A stretch of 64,000 nt of DNA, from assembly GCF_007655135.1 (NCBI RefSeq), contig NC_045130.1:38622605-38686604 (forward strand). Direction: 5' to 3'. Of the stretch, positions 46,861 to 59,996 are shown in pieces. Both the position numbers and the translations under genes were made by a program. The notes below the pieces were generated by a model. That model was not told the origin of the DNA. It saw nothing but the letters and a program-made list of their open reading frames with translations, and made no database searches. Source of the DNA: Punica granatum (taxonomy: Eukaryota; Streptophyta; Magnoliopsida; Myrtales; Lythraceae). Within the stretch, counting starts at the first letter, position 1; each line of letters begins with the position of its first letter.

Positions 46861-48949
46861 CAGTCAACCCCAAAGTCAAATAAAATGGTCCCATGTCGAA
46901 ACTTCCTTCGTACGTACGCCACCGGAGCAGGAACCGAACACCGGAATTTCTAGCATCCCGTCCATGAATCTTCAGCGGCCAAAAGTGCCAACACTTTTTC
47001 GCACCAAGAAGAGCAACCTTCCTTGTACTAATGCGAAGAGTTTGCATAAATGTTGTTCTTTTTGTACGAATATTTTTGTTTCATGCAAGAAAAAATTATG
47101 TCCTAAATGAAAGAACAGTTGTGCAAAAAAGGAAAAAATTCCATTTTAATACAAACAATTTCTTTTGAATGAAACTTCATTCTTTTAATATGAAATGTTT
47201 TTGGCGCCTGTACAAAAATTAATTCGAAAACTTTATGCATTTATACAAATTGTTTTTTCGCATTTGGACGGCCTAAAGTTCAACGTTTTACTTTTAAAAC
47301 AAAGTGAAAACCTATTCAAGAACATACAAAGAGATGCTCGACTCAATCATGAATTAGTCTCGATCAGTGGTGCGTGGTGACGGGATGAAAGAGGCATGAG
47401 CGAATGTACCCGTCCGTGTTTGATTTTTCTTTTATGTGATGTGATGGCAGCAATCAGTGCGTGCTCCCTCGACCGTTCCTAGAAGGAAAGGGTACAAAAA
47501 GCAAAGCCTCGGGTCCTCGGCCTTTTCCGCAGCTACGCGGAAGGAAGACACAAGTGGAAGATCCCTACGCCCGGTGTGTATGATCCCTACGCACATGCGG
47601 CCTATCTCTCTCTCTCTACCGTGGTGTGGGTCCCACCACGGACTAGTCCCCATGCGTCCCTCGAAGGTCCAGTGGGGTCATGTGTGGTGTTGACCTGTTG
47701 ACTCACGACGAGTCGTGTGATTAGCGCGTAGCCATCATGTGCCAGGGAGAGTGGCCACGTCACTAGAGGAATATCCCACGTCATCTTATTCCCGCCACCA
47801 AGTCTGATGTAAGAGGACGTTGACCGAGTCAAAATTCAATATGGATGCGAAAGTGTAATATAATCACTTCAGTGACCGACACAGTGAGTGAAGACTGACA
47901 GCTAAATAATTTAAGAATACTATGGAGTCTCATCGGAAAAGAATGTAATATAATCAAAGATCGATTTTCTATGATAGAGAACTGTTTTAACTCCTGTTGT
48001 CTGTTTCGCTAACAAAACCGAAAGTCTCGTTATTTTCTGCCGCCCGGCAATCAGCTAGACCCTGATCAACTGGGCTCGATCGATCTCGGTTTCAGGTCTT
48101 GATTCAGTGCACAATTACGGTATATTCTCCGACCTCTTAGTTCAGTAAAAGTACTGGCGGTGTCTGAAGGAACAAATCGGGAAGTAGAGCTGATGAATGG
48201 GCTGATCTGAGATCGAGCCCATTCATGAATTTGGGCTTGCTTAGTTATATATTGGGTAGGCTCATGGCCTAAAATGGGCTTATTTGAAATATCAATCGAT
48301 TTCGCTCGTCGGGCCGAAAACGCATATATATCTCACAACATTATTTGTTATTATCTATTATTTCTTTTCCTTGCATTATCCCTTCGCCTAGTTGGGGCAT
48401 GGTTAAGAATAACCCCATTAGATCCTCGGACTCAGTTAATGTTCGACAATCGGCTTTTCCATTAGATGAATGTTCGAATTTTGTTAAGAGGACAGATAGA
48501 GTACGTAATGACATTAACATAGATTTATTTATCGAGCAAACAAGGATCCATTTTCCTTTCGGTTTTCTTTTCCCGTGGTTGATATGGTAGTCGCAGCCCC
48601 TTGGATTGGATGAAACAGTCAGGGGAGGATGATAAATGGGCTTTTGAATGGTGCGAAATTTGTCTTGGGCCCACTGGAAATATCTCCGTCAAATCCTGAA
48701 ATCTCTACTATTCGTGTATATTGAACACATATATTGTTTGGGTGTACTATTGAATATACATTTATCTTTTCCATCGTTTTTATTTAATAGGCATCACAAA
48801 TTTTCTGAGTACATTTATTACATGGACCAACTACAAATGGTGGCAGTATACTGGTTCAAGTTTGCTTCCTTGTGGTATGGTAATCTCAAGGTCTTAGGTT
48901 CTAATCACTTCTATGCATTTGTGGTAAATATTTTTTAGAAGTGTGCTCT

Positions 48950-49130
48950 GTGGTTTTGAGAAAGGGAACATTGGTTTATGTGAATTATACAAGACCTTTG
49001 GTGGTGCTAGACGAACCAATGCTTGCGCCGATTGTTCAATTGACTGATTTGCTCCCGTTGAATACAAAAGTTCAAACATTATATAGCGGGGACAGTAATC
49101 TCGCCACTATTACTACCACCTTTTTTTTAT
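48950..49130 (+). repeat. Dispersed repeat, related to 40140-40290
   Basis: Shares GATTGTTCAATT and AGTTCAAACATTATATA, and the sequence around TGGTGCTAGACGA, in the same order as 40140-40290. The spacing is similar but with many mismatches. Its class is unknown. Confidence 0.5.
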
Positions 49131-52004
49131 TGTGCACCATTATATTCGAAAGTTCAATAAACCCTAACTAATTCAGTTCGAATCAAGTTATCTCACTAAA
49201 AGGTAAATTTTTTTCGGTGTGAATTTTTTACATTTATAAAACTCGAACTCAAAATCCTGTTATTTAAGGAAAATAAGCGCCTAAACCACTTGAAGTAATC
49301 TCTTTTTTTTAAAAAAAAAAATTTGGCAAGACAACTTTGACTTTTCCCCCCGAGAATAACAAGATATTTAACCGGACCATAGGCTCATCGTATTATAAGA
49401 TGGACGTGTTCAGTTTGATCTATACACGTGTCGATTTAATCTCACTTTTTATCGTGATTTTTCCAATATGTGGTAAACAATTAAAAAAATGAGATAATAG
49501 ATAGACATAATTACGTGGACTAAGTCACTTCACCTTAAAATTTTAACTCGGGAAAGAGCTCGTGAAGTTCATATTATTGTTGTACTATTTCAAATACTAA
49601 TTCTGGGCAATATTATTGTGATAATAGATATACATGAATACCGTTTTGCTTTGCCTATCTCATCATGTACTTGGCTGCAATTGGTTGGACTCCTTACTAT
49701 TGCTATCAATTTTATTTTGGGTAAATTAGGGGGGCCAAAGCCCATATTATTATATTTTCTAAAGAGTCTCATGCAACTGTCTACTTGAAAAGGGCAAAAA
49801 AAAGTCTCGTTAGACTGAAGGAAATTTTCCAAGCATGTGAAAAAAATGGTAAATACATCTCATATTCAAACACTTCTCATGCGCATTATTTAATGAACAT
49901 GACATTGTCATTCTCATGGATCATACAAAATCATATTGTGCACGTGGTATTTTCACAAGTATGAGTTAATACCTACGCAATAAAATATTTATAACTATGG
50001 ACAATTGTGACTTCGAATGTGCCGCATATGATAGAATAAGGTTTTCCTCTGGCGACTTTCATATAATCGCTGATAGGAATATGACAAGTGCCATGAAATT
50101 ATGCTGACACTTTACTTTTGGAAGCGAAAAAGGCAGAAATTAATGAAAAGTCCATAATTCACACACACACATAAATATAAGTGTGTGTTCCGTGTTACTT
50201 GCGGAATCAAACTTAAATAATAAAGTTGAACTCATAAAATATTTTGATCCATAAATATATCACCAATATTGGGTATGACTTTGAATTATATTTCGAAGAT
50301 ATATATATTATTTAATCAATATTAATTTTACTTAAATAATAAAATTGGATCCGCTTACGCGTTATGTATAAATTTTTTATTTATCTCAGGCAATTTAATT
50401 TTCGAATAGGAATACTTTTATGTAAAATAAAATTAAAATAGAAATAAGAGAAATAGAGTGGAAGTGGAATGGGCGTCGAGGGAAAGAGAGAAGAAAGAGA
50501 AATTATATAGGAGAAAAAGATAACGTGAGTTGGACATTAGGAGTTAAAATTACAAAATAACCCTTACATGTGGTGACTATTAATTGTTGAAAGAATTTAA
50601 TTAAAGATAATTTTGGAAATGGAAAGTTACACCATGACTTTCCTGTTAATTTGTAATATAGATATATATGTATATATAATTTTTACATCTATAATAGATT
50701 AAACGTGATTGTTAGAATGAAAAGAGACTACAATTGGTTATCATCATGGATGATATCCTTTCAAATAATATTGAGTCAGTGTTCTTAAGTGGACATTACA
50801 GTTTTTTCAAGTTAATTAAACTAATTGTGAGGTGAAATTCTCAAATATCCGCAGCATCATTTCAGTAATTTCAAAGCGGGATTAAAGAGGAGCCGACTTT
50901 CAACCTTCTATGCTCGACTTTTATGATGGCAAGACTGTTAAAAAAACGGTTCAAGTACGGCCACAGCAATGGAACCACACTAGAATTCTAGCTTGAAAAT
51001 TAAGAAAAAAAAGTAAAACCACACAAAAAGAATGAGAAAAAAATGCTTGTAAAAAGTAAAAAATATAAATTTCGATCATACTTCTTATAGTTTGATAATT
51101 GACCAGCGACGGTCATTCTTTAAAAATTAGCCACATGGATGCCCTGTCACCAAGTCCAAAACCAAACTAACCCAATTATTTATATAATACTTTCTCCTTC
51201 CAATTTCTCAATTACCAAAATCGGGTTAGATTCGGGTTCTAGTAAATTGGATAAAGACGATCGATCTGTTGAACTTGGTGATAGGGCATTCACGTGGCAA
51301 AAACTAATACTCTTGATGCCATGTTAGGGGAAAAAGGAGTGATATATAGTTAATTTTTTTAAAAAAATAAAGTGTCGTTGATTATTTAATAAATTACATA
51401 GAGTGTCATTAAAATTTATCAAATTCAAGAATGAAAATTGAAAAGTGGAAACGGAAAAATGAATAAATAAATAAAGAAAGAAAACAAAGAGGAGAGGGGA
51501 TGGGGTCCACAGAAATATCTATGGGGGGAGTAAGGACTAATTAGAGAGCATCATCGTGTGGGGTTTGCTGTTAGCCACTGATCTGATGTCCAGCGGATTT
51601 TCGTACAGAGGCCGCATGTGACCGCCACGTCTTCTCCTTCCCTCCAGGGAGAGATCTTATCCCATTTCCCTTCCCCGGTCCAGCTCGTACCAACTCCACG
51701 GTTGGTCCTCGTTAGTTACCGCCCTCTCCGCTCCTCCTCCTCGATCCTCTACGACACTTCTGAAACTCTGTTGAGAATTGTACGCATAAATATCTTATTC
51801 AGAGTCAGTTGTACAAAATACACGGAGTTAGATCTCCATTGATTTTTACCGTCCAAATAGTTCTCATAGAGATCTATTTACGTTGAGTCAATCTTGACTT
51901 TTGAATCAGTTTAAAAAATAGGTTTTGGATTATTTAGAGATATTCGTCTATTCGGTTAAGCACGGGAAGTTCGAAATCAGTGTCTTTCTTGCAGCAGAGA
52001 TTAT

Positions 52005-52250
52005 TATGCTTTGTTTGATTTGTTAGTGTGATTTTAAAATCACACTTTAACTTAATTCTATCAACAATAAAATAAAATAATTCATAAAAAGTCAAAATGT
52101 GGATTCCATTTATATCGCGTTTTTTTTACAACAAAACAAAATAATTCATACAAAGTTAAAGGGCATCCCATATATAACCATTTATACAATTTTTTTTCAA
52201 AATCAAAATATAATTTTAAAATATTACTTATAAACCAAACGTAGCATTAA
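52005..52250. mobile_element. Short MITE-like element
   Basis: Starts ATGCTTTGTTTGATTTG and ends with its imperfect inverse AAACCAAACGTAGCAT, giving terminal inverted repeats of about 16 bases. The interior is AT-rich, with a direct repeat of AAAATAATTCATA. Non-coding. Confidence 0.55.
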
Positions 52251-52932
52251 TTATTTTTGGGCTAAGTTGTTGTTGTTACGACATCATTTTGAAGTTGTAA
52301 TATTGAACTTAATATTATTAATGTATATATATGTATTCTTAAATTTTGTTTCAATGTACAATTTTCTAGGGCTATAAAAAAAACTCCAACACATTTTCAT
52401 TTTCTTCCGGATCATCCTTACATACATATATATATATATATATAGAGAGAGAGTACAATGAAATAAACATTAACGAGGTAATGTGGCAAGTTGCGGATTA
52501 AAGATGAACTGCCTCAAATGTCCTTTTGCATCTACTGCTCAACAAAAAGTTATTAAAATCCATTCCCCTGCTCAGCGAGTGGGATCATTTCCTTTGCATT
52601 GCGATTCGTTATAGATGGAAAAGTGAATCGGTCCTCGGTAAAGTTAAAAACTTTAATGTTTATGTCATGAATGCACTCAATTTTATTCAATGGTCAATTC
52701 ATAAACAAGCCTAGAAGTCGCTCAAAGAAGATTAATCAATATTTCGTACAAACCTAATTAATCACCAAAAAAAAAAAAAGGAGGACGAGATTTTAACTAT
52801 AAACTAATACGCACGCTCGTTTAGCGGGCACGCGTCCCTCTGCGCACAAAAGCCCCTTGTTGCGTGGCGCGTTCTTATTGGTCGACAGGGCCACAGGCAG
52901 CCGGTCGTACCAGATGCCGACCCTCAGGTCCC

Positions 52933-52940
52933 TATATAAA
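52933..52940 (+). promoter_or_regulatory. TATA box of the REVEILLE gene
   Basis: TATATAAA lies in a GC-rich upstream region, about 165 bases before the ATG at 53104. A start of transcription near 52965-52975 would give a leader of about 130 bases. Confidence 0.65.
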
Positions 52941-53103
52941 TGCGGCGCTCGCTCTAGCTCACGAGAGCCGCATTTTCTCGTACATTTCATTTCAATTTCA
53001 ATTTCAGAGCTCTGAGCTCTCACTGATACAGACGCGAGTCCACATAGAGACGAGACACCGCCTCTGGTTTGGTTTGGTTTGGTTTGGTCTGGTCTTCATC
53101 CAT

Positions 53104-56100
53104 ATGGTGTCCAAGAACCCGAACCCGGGAGAGGGGTTCTTCCTGGATCCGAACGGAATGGCGCTCCCCGGCCTCGGGCCTTTCGTGGCGGCGTCCACCA
53201 CCGCCCCCCCGGCCGAGGATCCGGCGAAGAAAGTCCGGAAACCCTACACCATCACCAAATCGAGGGAAAGCTGGACCGAGCCCGAGCACGACAAGTTCCT
53301 CGAAGCCCTTCAGCTGTGAGTTAATGGCATGCCCCTGTGCTTTTAGTATAGGGTTTTATGAGCTGAGCAGCATCGATTGTTTTTTAGCTGTACCGTGGAG
53401 AAATCGGAAATTGGCGTTGAATGTGCCTAATTTTCTGCTCGAGTATGGCGTACTTTTGCTAAAATTTTCTACTTTTCGGTCCTTTTATTTAGTCGAACTT
53501 TATGCCATTTCCAGTAAATTCAGTTCACATGCTTGTAAGTTGTGGCAACAAGCTCGCCGATTTTAGGGTTCGGTCTGCTTCTTTGTCGAATGAATGACGT
53601 TGTAACATGTGCAAGAAGAAATGCCGTGTAGGTCTTCTCATACCATGACAGTAGAAATGGCATAACCTAAACTGGTCGGTTAAGGCTGTCATAACAAGAC
53701 GAAGAGGAGCCGTGGACTTTGTTTCAAACATGAATACATCACTGGTCGATGAGGGCTCATGTGACATATCTGGTGGATTTTATGGAGTTTTTAGTGTAGA
53801 TTTATTTCTCATGAAGTCACTACTTGCTGCGCAGGGTAGTTCAGGTTCAGAGTCTGGTCTGACATTGAAAGGATACACGGTCAAAAATTTTTCCTTGCAA
53901 AAGAGTTTATTAATATTAAGACTCATCTGATTCTCGCACAGGATGTGATTTTGCTGTCTGAGATAGGTCAATGTTAAGACGTGCTTTTTAATCTTCTTCA
54001 GCTTTGATCGTGACTGGAAAAAGATTGAAGCATTTGTCGGGTCGAAGACAGTCATACAGGTACCTCAGTAGTCATGTTATACTGTCAACTAATTAATTGA
54101 ACATATTTTATGTATTTTGCAGTTGGATGCTACTTTCAGAATCTTGTAGGGCGGAAAAATTTCCACATTGTGCCTTTTATTTTAGGATTTCTCATTAACC
54201 ATATGTGAGTAGAGCAAATGCATTGCACTTTGGATTTCAGTTCATATCCATTGGTTTAGAAGAACTTTAGTGAATGGCCCAATTACAGTATCTTACTCGA
54301 GGCAATGGGCCATGCTGCAACTTCAGTTTATTACCGTCTGAGCAAGTTCGAACATTGCATGACTGTTTAGAGGACAGTGACTGATCTCTGGATGGAATCA
54401 ATGTAAGTGCAGATACGGAGTCATGCTCAGAAATACTTTCTAAAGGTGCAAAAGAATGGCACAAATGAACATTTACCTCCTCCACGACCTAAAAGGAAGG
54501 CGGCCCATCCATATCCTCAGAAAGCCTCGAAGAATGGTGAGAGCAAGTTGCATTGATATAGAGAATTTTTTCCTGGTATCAGATGGTGGTCACTCACTCT
54601 TGGATACGTCTATTTTGTAGCTCAAGTGCATGTGCAAGCATCGGGATCATTTCCTCCTTCATCTGGCATGCTCGAATCTGGTTATGTCCTACGGCCTGAT
54701 TCCTCTTCGATTCTTAGGACTCCTAATAGTCCTAAATTAGCTTCTTTGGAAAACAACTCAATGCCAACAATCAACTTACCGCCTACAACGAAAGGTGAAG
54801 TGAATCTATACTATATTCTTCCTAATGAGGTTAAATAGGCTCAATCGATTTTGCTCATAGTTAAAACACTACTCGGGCTAAATCAGCACAACGTATCACA
54901 ATTAACCGAGTTGTTTGTGCTTTGTAGGTGCAAATGTGGTTAATAACAGCACTAGCAGTTCAGAGAGCACCCAAAGAACGCGGCCGGTTTGTGAGCCAAC
55001 TGAGCAACCCCGTAACAATCATACGCTGAGGGGTAAGAATTCAATTTCTTTATCCTTTTGATATCTACTAGCTATAAGCTTAACCCTACATATGGAGTCT
55101 TGGCAGTCCTTAAGATAATCATGTATTCTTTTTCCCCTGTTCAATGGTGAATATATTTTGTGAAGCAATTGGCACTAAGGTGCTCATTGCTCGTATGAAC
55201 AAGTGGTTCTACATACTACTTGCCTAGATAATCACATTCATGATGCCTTTGCCTGCTATTGCTTCGACATGAATATAACCAAAAGATATTGCTTCTACAT
55301 GCATGACTTGATCTACGTTCTCGCCATAATTCAGCATGCAATTAACTTACAATGTAGCCTTTGTTTTGCTGCAGTTCTACCTGATTTTGCTCAGGTATAT
55401 GATTTCATTGGCAGTGTCTTTGACCCAGATGTCACTGGTCACCTGCAGAAACTGAAAAGGATGGATCCAATCGATGTCGAAACGGTATGTTCCTCTGAAA
55501 TATGTAGTATAGCATTAGCATGTGACCCTCAGTTAAAGGATTTTACCTATACATGAAATAGTTAAAGGATTTTACCAATACATGACTTATTTACCTATTA
55601 ACAGGTTCTATTGTTGATGAGAAATTTATCCATCAATCTTACAAGCCCAGACTTTGAGGATCATGTAAGCTTCCCCTCCTCCTCTGCTTCCCTTCTCCTC
55701 TGCTTCCCTTCTTGAGAATCTTGCATATTGTAAAAGAATATAGTAAATGTATTGTTGGTAAAAGGATTGTCATAATGAGACCGCAATCAGCTATAGCCAA
55801 TGCAAAATTGTGTTTGTCGGTGCCTTTTTAGCTTTCTTTGTGAGTTGTGGTCTCACCTTTTGGTATTGCTTAAATGGTAAAAGTATCTCTACCCAAGTGA
55901 GTAGTTCCCAGTGCATCGTACATTCACTTTGTTTCACACGACTAGAATCTACTCCCTAGTGCTGATATCTTTGACGACATTGTGTCTCTGCTACTTCTTG
56001 TGTGTATATCAACTGCGCTCTTATGATTTACTAAACCTTTTCAGAGGAAGTTGCTTTCGACCTACGAGACGGACTTTGAGATAAACAACCAGGGGAAGGA

Positions 56101-56143
56101 AAGCAGGGCTTTTCAAGACTTCCAATGCAAGAACGTCGTGTGA
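53104..56143 (+). CDS. RVE6: REVEILLE 6/8-like single-MYB (LHY/CCA1-like) transcription factor
   Basis: A nuclear MYB-related factor of the RVE4/6/8 clade, which activates evening-phased clock genes through the evening element (family knowledge). Eight exons: 53104-53315, 54002-54059, 54413-54536, 54621-54794, 54928-55032, 55375-55484, 55605-55664 and 56045-56143. They sum to 942 bases, or 313 aa. The MYB repeat spans about residues 50-100 ([55 protein letters not shown]) with the diagnostic SHAQKYF. The C-terminal LCL domain of this clade is present ([40 protein letters not shown]). The protein ends FQCKNVV. By synteny it matches At5g52660 (RVE6). Confidence 0.93.
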
Positions 56144-56957
56144 ATCTGGGAATACGTGGCAGAAGAAGGCGTATCCAATTCTACGTGCCAGCAGCTGTTA
56201 TTTGCTACTTCAATTTTGTCCGTGAACCATGAGTTTTCAATATGTGGTCACGATGTCAAGGCTCTGTAGATTGTAAGCAGCGTTTGGGGTACGTTGTCGG
56301 GCCTTTGGCTGCAGAGTGCACAGTTCGTGAATAAGTGTTATATTGTCTTTTATATGTGTATGTATACATATCCCAGGAGAAGGAAGGAAAAAAAGCAAGA
56401 AAAAAGATCGAGGTCGATTAATAAGGTGGCTGTGTATAGTTTAGTTTGAAGTTGGAGGCTACAATTGGAAATACTGGAGTTGAGGTCTTCTCTCTGTTTT
56501 ATGTACAGTTCTCTTCTTCATCATAAGAAAAGTTTTGACTCTCTCTAGCCTAGCAAGTTTCTGCTATTCGAGTAGCTGTAGCAATAATTATGCTCATGTA
56601 ATAGTTTTATTTCTGTTCACGAGAATGTGCACGCGCAATTACGGGTTAGAATATCGTTCAGTCTGGTGTTATCGACCTCTTGTAAACATGAAGAACAAGA
56701 TGTTTTCGTCGCTCCATGTATTGATGCTCGTTGATCTTAGTCATTTGTTGCTAAGGGAAGAGTCTTTTGAATTTTCCCACCGTTTGTTCCTATAAAGGAG
56801 AAAAATCTCTGGTGATTCTAACGGCTTGACAATCAAATTATATTTCAAAATATTGTTGTCTAGTCAGTAGCCCGCTTAACTGTCTATTCTCTTACAATTT
56901 GCATTTTCATTGAAACTTTTTTTTTTCATGACATATTATTATTTACGAGAGATTCAG

Positions 56958-57290
56958 AATTTAATCCCATTCAGATTTGCTATCAAATTTTTAAAATTTT
57001 AATTGTAATTTTAACTCTATTCATTGAACAACAAAAGTTAACAATATAATTATTATTTTTACATTTTTTTTTTCAATTTTTTTAATCATTCAATTCAGTT
57101 TTTAATACTAGATTCTCTCAACTATCAATTACTTTTTTCACAATTCAATAATACAAAAATTACTTTATCTTAACTATTCATTACTTTTTCACACTTTTTC
57201 TCATAATTCAACAATACAATTATTACAATCCAATTAAAATTAAAATTCAACTCTACTTAATTCTAAAATCAAACATACATTAAAGGATTT
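56958..57290 (+). mobile_element. AT-rich MITE family member A, copy 3
   Basis: Shares TTCAACAATACAATTATTAC, ATTACTTTTTCACA and the overall order of motifs with 28705-28995. Flanked by TTTGCTATCAAATTT on the left and AAATCAAACATACATT on the right. Non-coding. Confidence 0.55.
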
Positions 57291-57460
57291 ATCCTATTCA
57301 AATTTTAGAGGACGGAGTTGAAAATTCGAATTTGCCTCGTTTACCAACTTAACGTGCTTCACTAGAGCTCATGATCCTAAATTATCATGTACGTCTGAAT
57401 TGGAACTCGACAATGTTGCATACTTATAAGCGGATTCCTCATAGGCATACGCATCTCCAT

Positions 57461-57462
57461 TA

Positions 57463-57495
<33 letters not shown>
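57461..57495. repeat. (AT)n microsatellite
   Basis: A TA run interrupted once by GT, about 35 bases long. Confidence 0.85.
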
Positions 57496-57926
57496 CTTGG
57501 ATAAGTGATGAGACTATTGAAAGGTGAAAAGGTTTATAATTACACTTAACCAAAGAGAAAAGTCGACTAATACATTAATTATCTATCAAATTTTTCTTAA
57601 ATGATCAATTACGCAGAACTGAAAAAATTCAGACGAACCTTCAAATAAATATATCCATAATATAGACAAAAGATTAAATAACATCCATAATCAATTGTGA
57701 TAATTTAAAGGGGAAAAATATATTTACTTTTTAAAGGGGGAACGTTTAATAATAATCTTCAAAAGGTCATAGCTGTTATATTTCAGTGATATGTGCATTA
57801 TTGTGAAGGCGAATATACTATATGAGCTTCCCGCGGCATTAATGGAGACTTTCCTATTCAAATATTCAGTCCATTGAGTGAAGGATATAAACCAACCTTC
57901 CTTCCTTCTCCAGATTGTTGATCAGC

Positions 57927-57934
57927 TAGGGTTC
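57927..57934 (+). promoter_or_regulatory. Telo-box of a ribosomal protein gene
   Basis: CTAGGGTT (the inverse of AACCCTAG) lies about 60 bases before the ATG of the eS10 locus, in a CT-rich leader. Telo-boxes are common in plant ribosomal protein promoters and near their transcription starts. Confidence 0.5.
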
Positions 57935-57990
57935 GCTTCTCTCTGCAGCTGCTGAGGAAGAAGAAGCAACTCCTGTTGGCTGCGGAAGCC

Positions 57991-59394
57991 ATGGTGGGCC
58001 TCTCTCTCCGCCTCTTTCTCGATCATACGTGCAAAACTGTTGTTAACTTTCGTTATACTAAGGCCTGATCGGTGATGGTTGTTGCATTTCTGTGTTTTCA
58101 GATCATTCCGGAGAGAAACCGGAGAGCGATCTCCAAGTACCTCTTTCAAGGTTGTTCTCTAAATACAGTACCTTCACATTTGACAATTTCCATGTCCTAT
58201 CTAGCACGTTCGCTTTTGTTTCCCGATAAAACTGACCAAAGAGATCAGACCATGAACTGCGGTATCATTTGCAAACAAGCTGCTAGTTGGGACCAATGAG
58301 TAATGGTGGATTGGTCGATATATTATGTTCTGCTAAATAGTAGAAAGCACCTGAGAATGGAAGAGGTCCTGTTGGTTCTGAATTTCCGAAGTGAAAATAT
58401 GCGATGCGATGACCAGCACTAGCAGCAATTAGTCGCACGTGCGGTAAAGCCTTGGTTGATACGGGCTCGTTTCGCTTCCTTTTTTCTTTTTGCCTTGCGT
58501 ACACTTGAAATTTTTGCATATCCTTTGCAGACAATACCGTGAACTGATGAATGCATGCATCTGACTCGGAGAATCGTTTCTGGCCACCAGAGGGTGTTTG
58601 CTATGCCAAGAAGAGCTGCAGTCTGGCGATCCACCCGAATATAGATGTCCCAAACCTGCAGGTCGTTAAGCTTATGCAGAGTTTTAAATCCAGAGCGTAT
58701 GTTCTGGAGACGTTCGCATGGATGCACTACTATTGGTACATTACGAATGATGGTGCCGAATTTCTGAGGACTCACCTCAATCTTCCATCCGATATTGTGC
58801 CGGCTACCATGAAGAGACCGCCTAGCCTCTTTACTCAACCAATGGATGGATCCCCTGCCGATCGTCCACTGTATTATAACTCACCCTGATCATTACAGTT
58901 GATGAGTGTTCTGTCACTCTAGTCTAGGTCCGATTTTTTTATTTATTTTTCCATCCTTATGTGGGTTTGACTGTCCACGACGTTTTGAGGGAGACGGTAC
59001 GAGGTCTGGGGATCGCGATGGTTATCGCAGAGGTGTTTTGGGAGGGTACAAAGGAGGATTTCCTGCGGACTTCCAGCCTACTTTTCAGGTACATTTGATG
59101 CTATCTCATCAATTAGGTTCATTGTATGGTGATTTCAAGAGAGTGACGTTTATTATGCGACTCACGCGATTTTGAGACATTGCTGATTCAGGGTTACAAA
59201 CCATTTGCCTCCTTGAAAAAATTGATTTTACACGTCTCTCTTATCTTGCATATGTATCTGCCAAAATTACTGACCCTTTTGCAGATCATCTAAACTCGTG
59301 GCTTTGTATTTTGCAGGGTTCAGGTGGAAGCCCTGGCTTTGGTTGTGGTGGCGATGGCAGTCGTCGGTCCTGGTCACCCTCCGACCTCCCTTAG
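57991..59394 (+). pseudogene. RPS10: 40S ribosomal protein eS10-like locus, degenerate
   Basis: An eS10 gene with its introns, so not a processed copy. The exons seen are 57991-57993 (ATG only), 58101-58150 (IIPERNRRAISKYLFQ) and 58591 onward ([40 protein letters not shown]). Further exons end at 59088 ([31 protein letters not shown]) and run 59317-59394 (GSGGSPGFGCGGDGS). Exon 3 runs into a TGA at 58887 after DRPLYYNSP. No usable acceptor precedes the next coding block at about 58972: the expected AG seems lost. Residues that are nearly invariant in eS10 are changed ([17 protein letters not shown]). Around [10 protein letters not shown] two compensating indels alter the frame locally. It could still make a truncated protein. 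Corresponds to At5g52650. Confidence 0.75.
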
Positions 59395-59996
59395 AGACAT
59401 CCAGTGGTATGTATTCACAGCTCCTGGATTGCCGTTGGATCATAGTAGATATAAATAAACATGCAGCCTTAGTCCCATAATTTCCTGGCCGGAAGTTATT
59501 AGAATAAATCGGAGTCCATCTTTGCTACATACTGTTCTTTCTTAATCAAATGCTTGCATGATTACATCATGTGCTCCAAAACAATATCATGTAGTTACAT
59601 GAATGCGTCATGCACTCCAAAACAATCTCTGGAACGTGGGTTGTCTTTTTTACTTGTAGCCATGAAGAGGCACGTCGAGCAAATTCGTGTTGATTCAATT
59701 CTCAGTGTCAAAGGGATTTATATAAGATAATGTCCCGGATAACATCGGCTCTGAGTTTGAACAATTGGATCATAACTGTCTGAACCAGCAATTGGAACAT
59801 CGCAATTTTCTGAGACACCATGAACAACTATATATGAATACACGCCATGGGAAAGCACTTTTAGACCAACCATTCGAAATTACAGCTTAAGACTAATATC
59901 AACAACTTCCCACCAAGACTCGACCAAAACATACGACAACTAAAAATAAAATGTGGCCAGTAGCAGTTTTTCTACACTCGAATAAGAGAGAGACAT
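59395..59996. other. Convergent 3' spacer eS10 / HSP90
   Basis: 600 bp between the eS10 locus (+) and HSP90 (-), including the 3' untranslated region of HSP90. No other feature was found. A short near-repeat (CATCATG/CATCATGCACTCCAAAACAA) occurs at about 59567-59625. Confidence 0.5.

Larger units (their letters stand above)
46861..52920. other. 6-kb gene-free region
   Basis: No gene is recognised. A GC-richer island at about 47430-47830 contains two CCACGTCA (ACGT-core) motifs and could be a distal regulatory region or a gene relic. A dispersed repeat lies at about 48950-49130, a MITE at about 52005-52250, and an (AT)n/(GA)n tract at about 52422-52453. A second GC-richer patch at 51540-51770 is unrecognised. 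The ORFs here lack family motifs. Confidence 0.45.
56144..57900. other. Spacer between RVE and eS10 loci
   Basis: The first few hundred bases are the RVE 3' region. A MITE-like AT-rich block lies at about 56958-57290. An (AT)n tract lies at 57461-57495. No gene is seen. Confidence 0.5.

Noticed and set aside
47432..47832. Small gene in the GC-richer island near 47.6 kb
   Set aside because: The ORFs on both strands are short, overlap each other and carry no motif. It is kept only as a possible regulatory or relic region.
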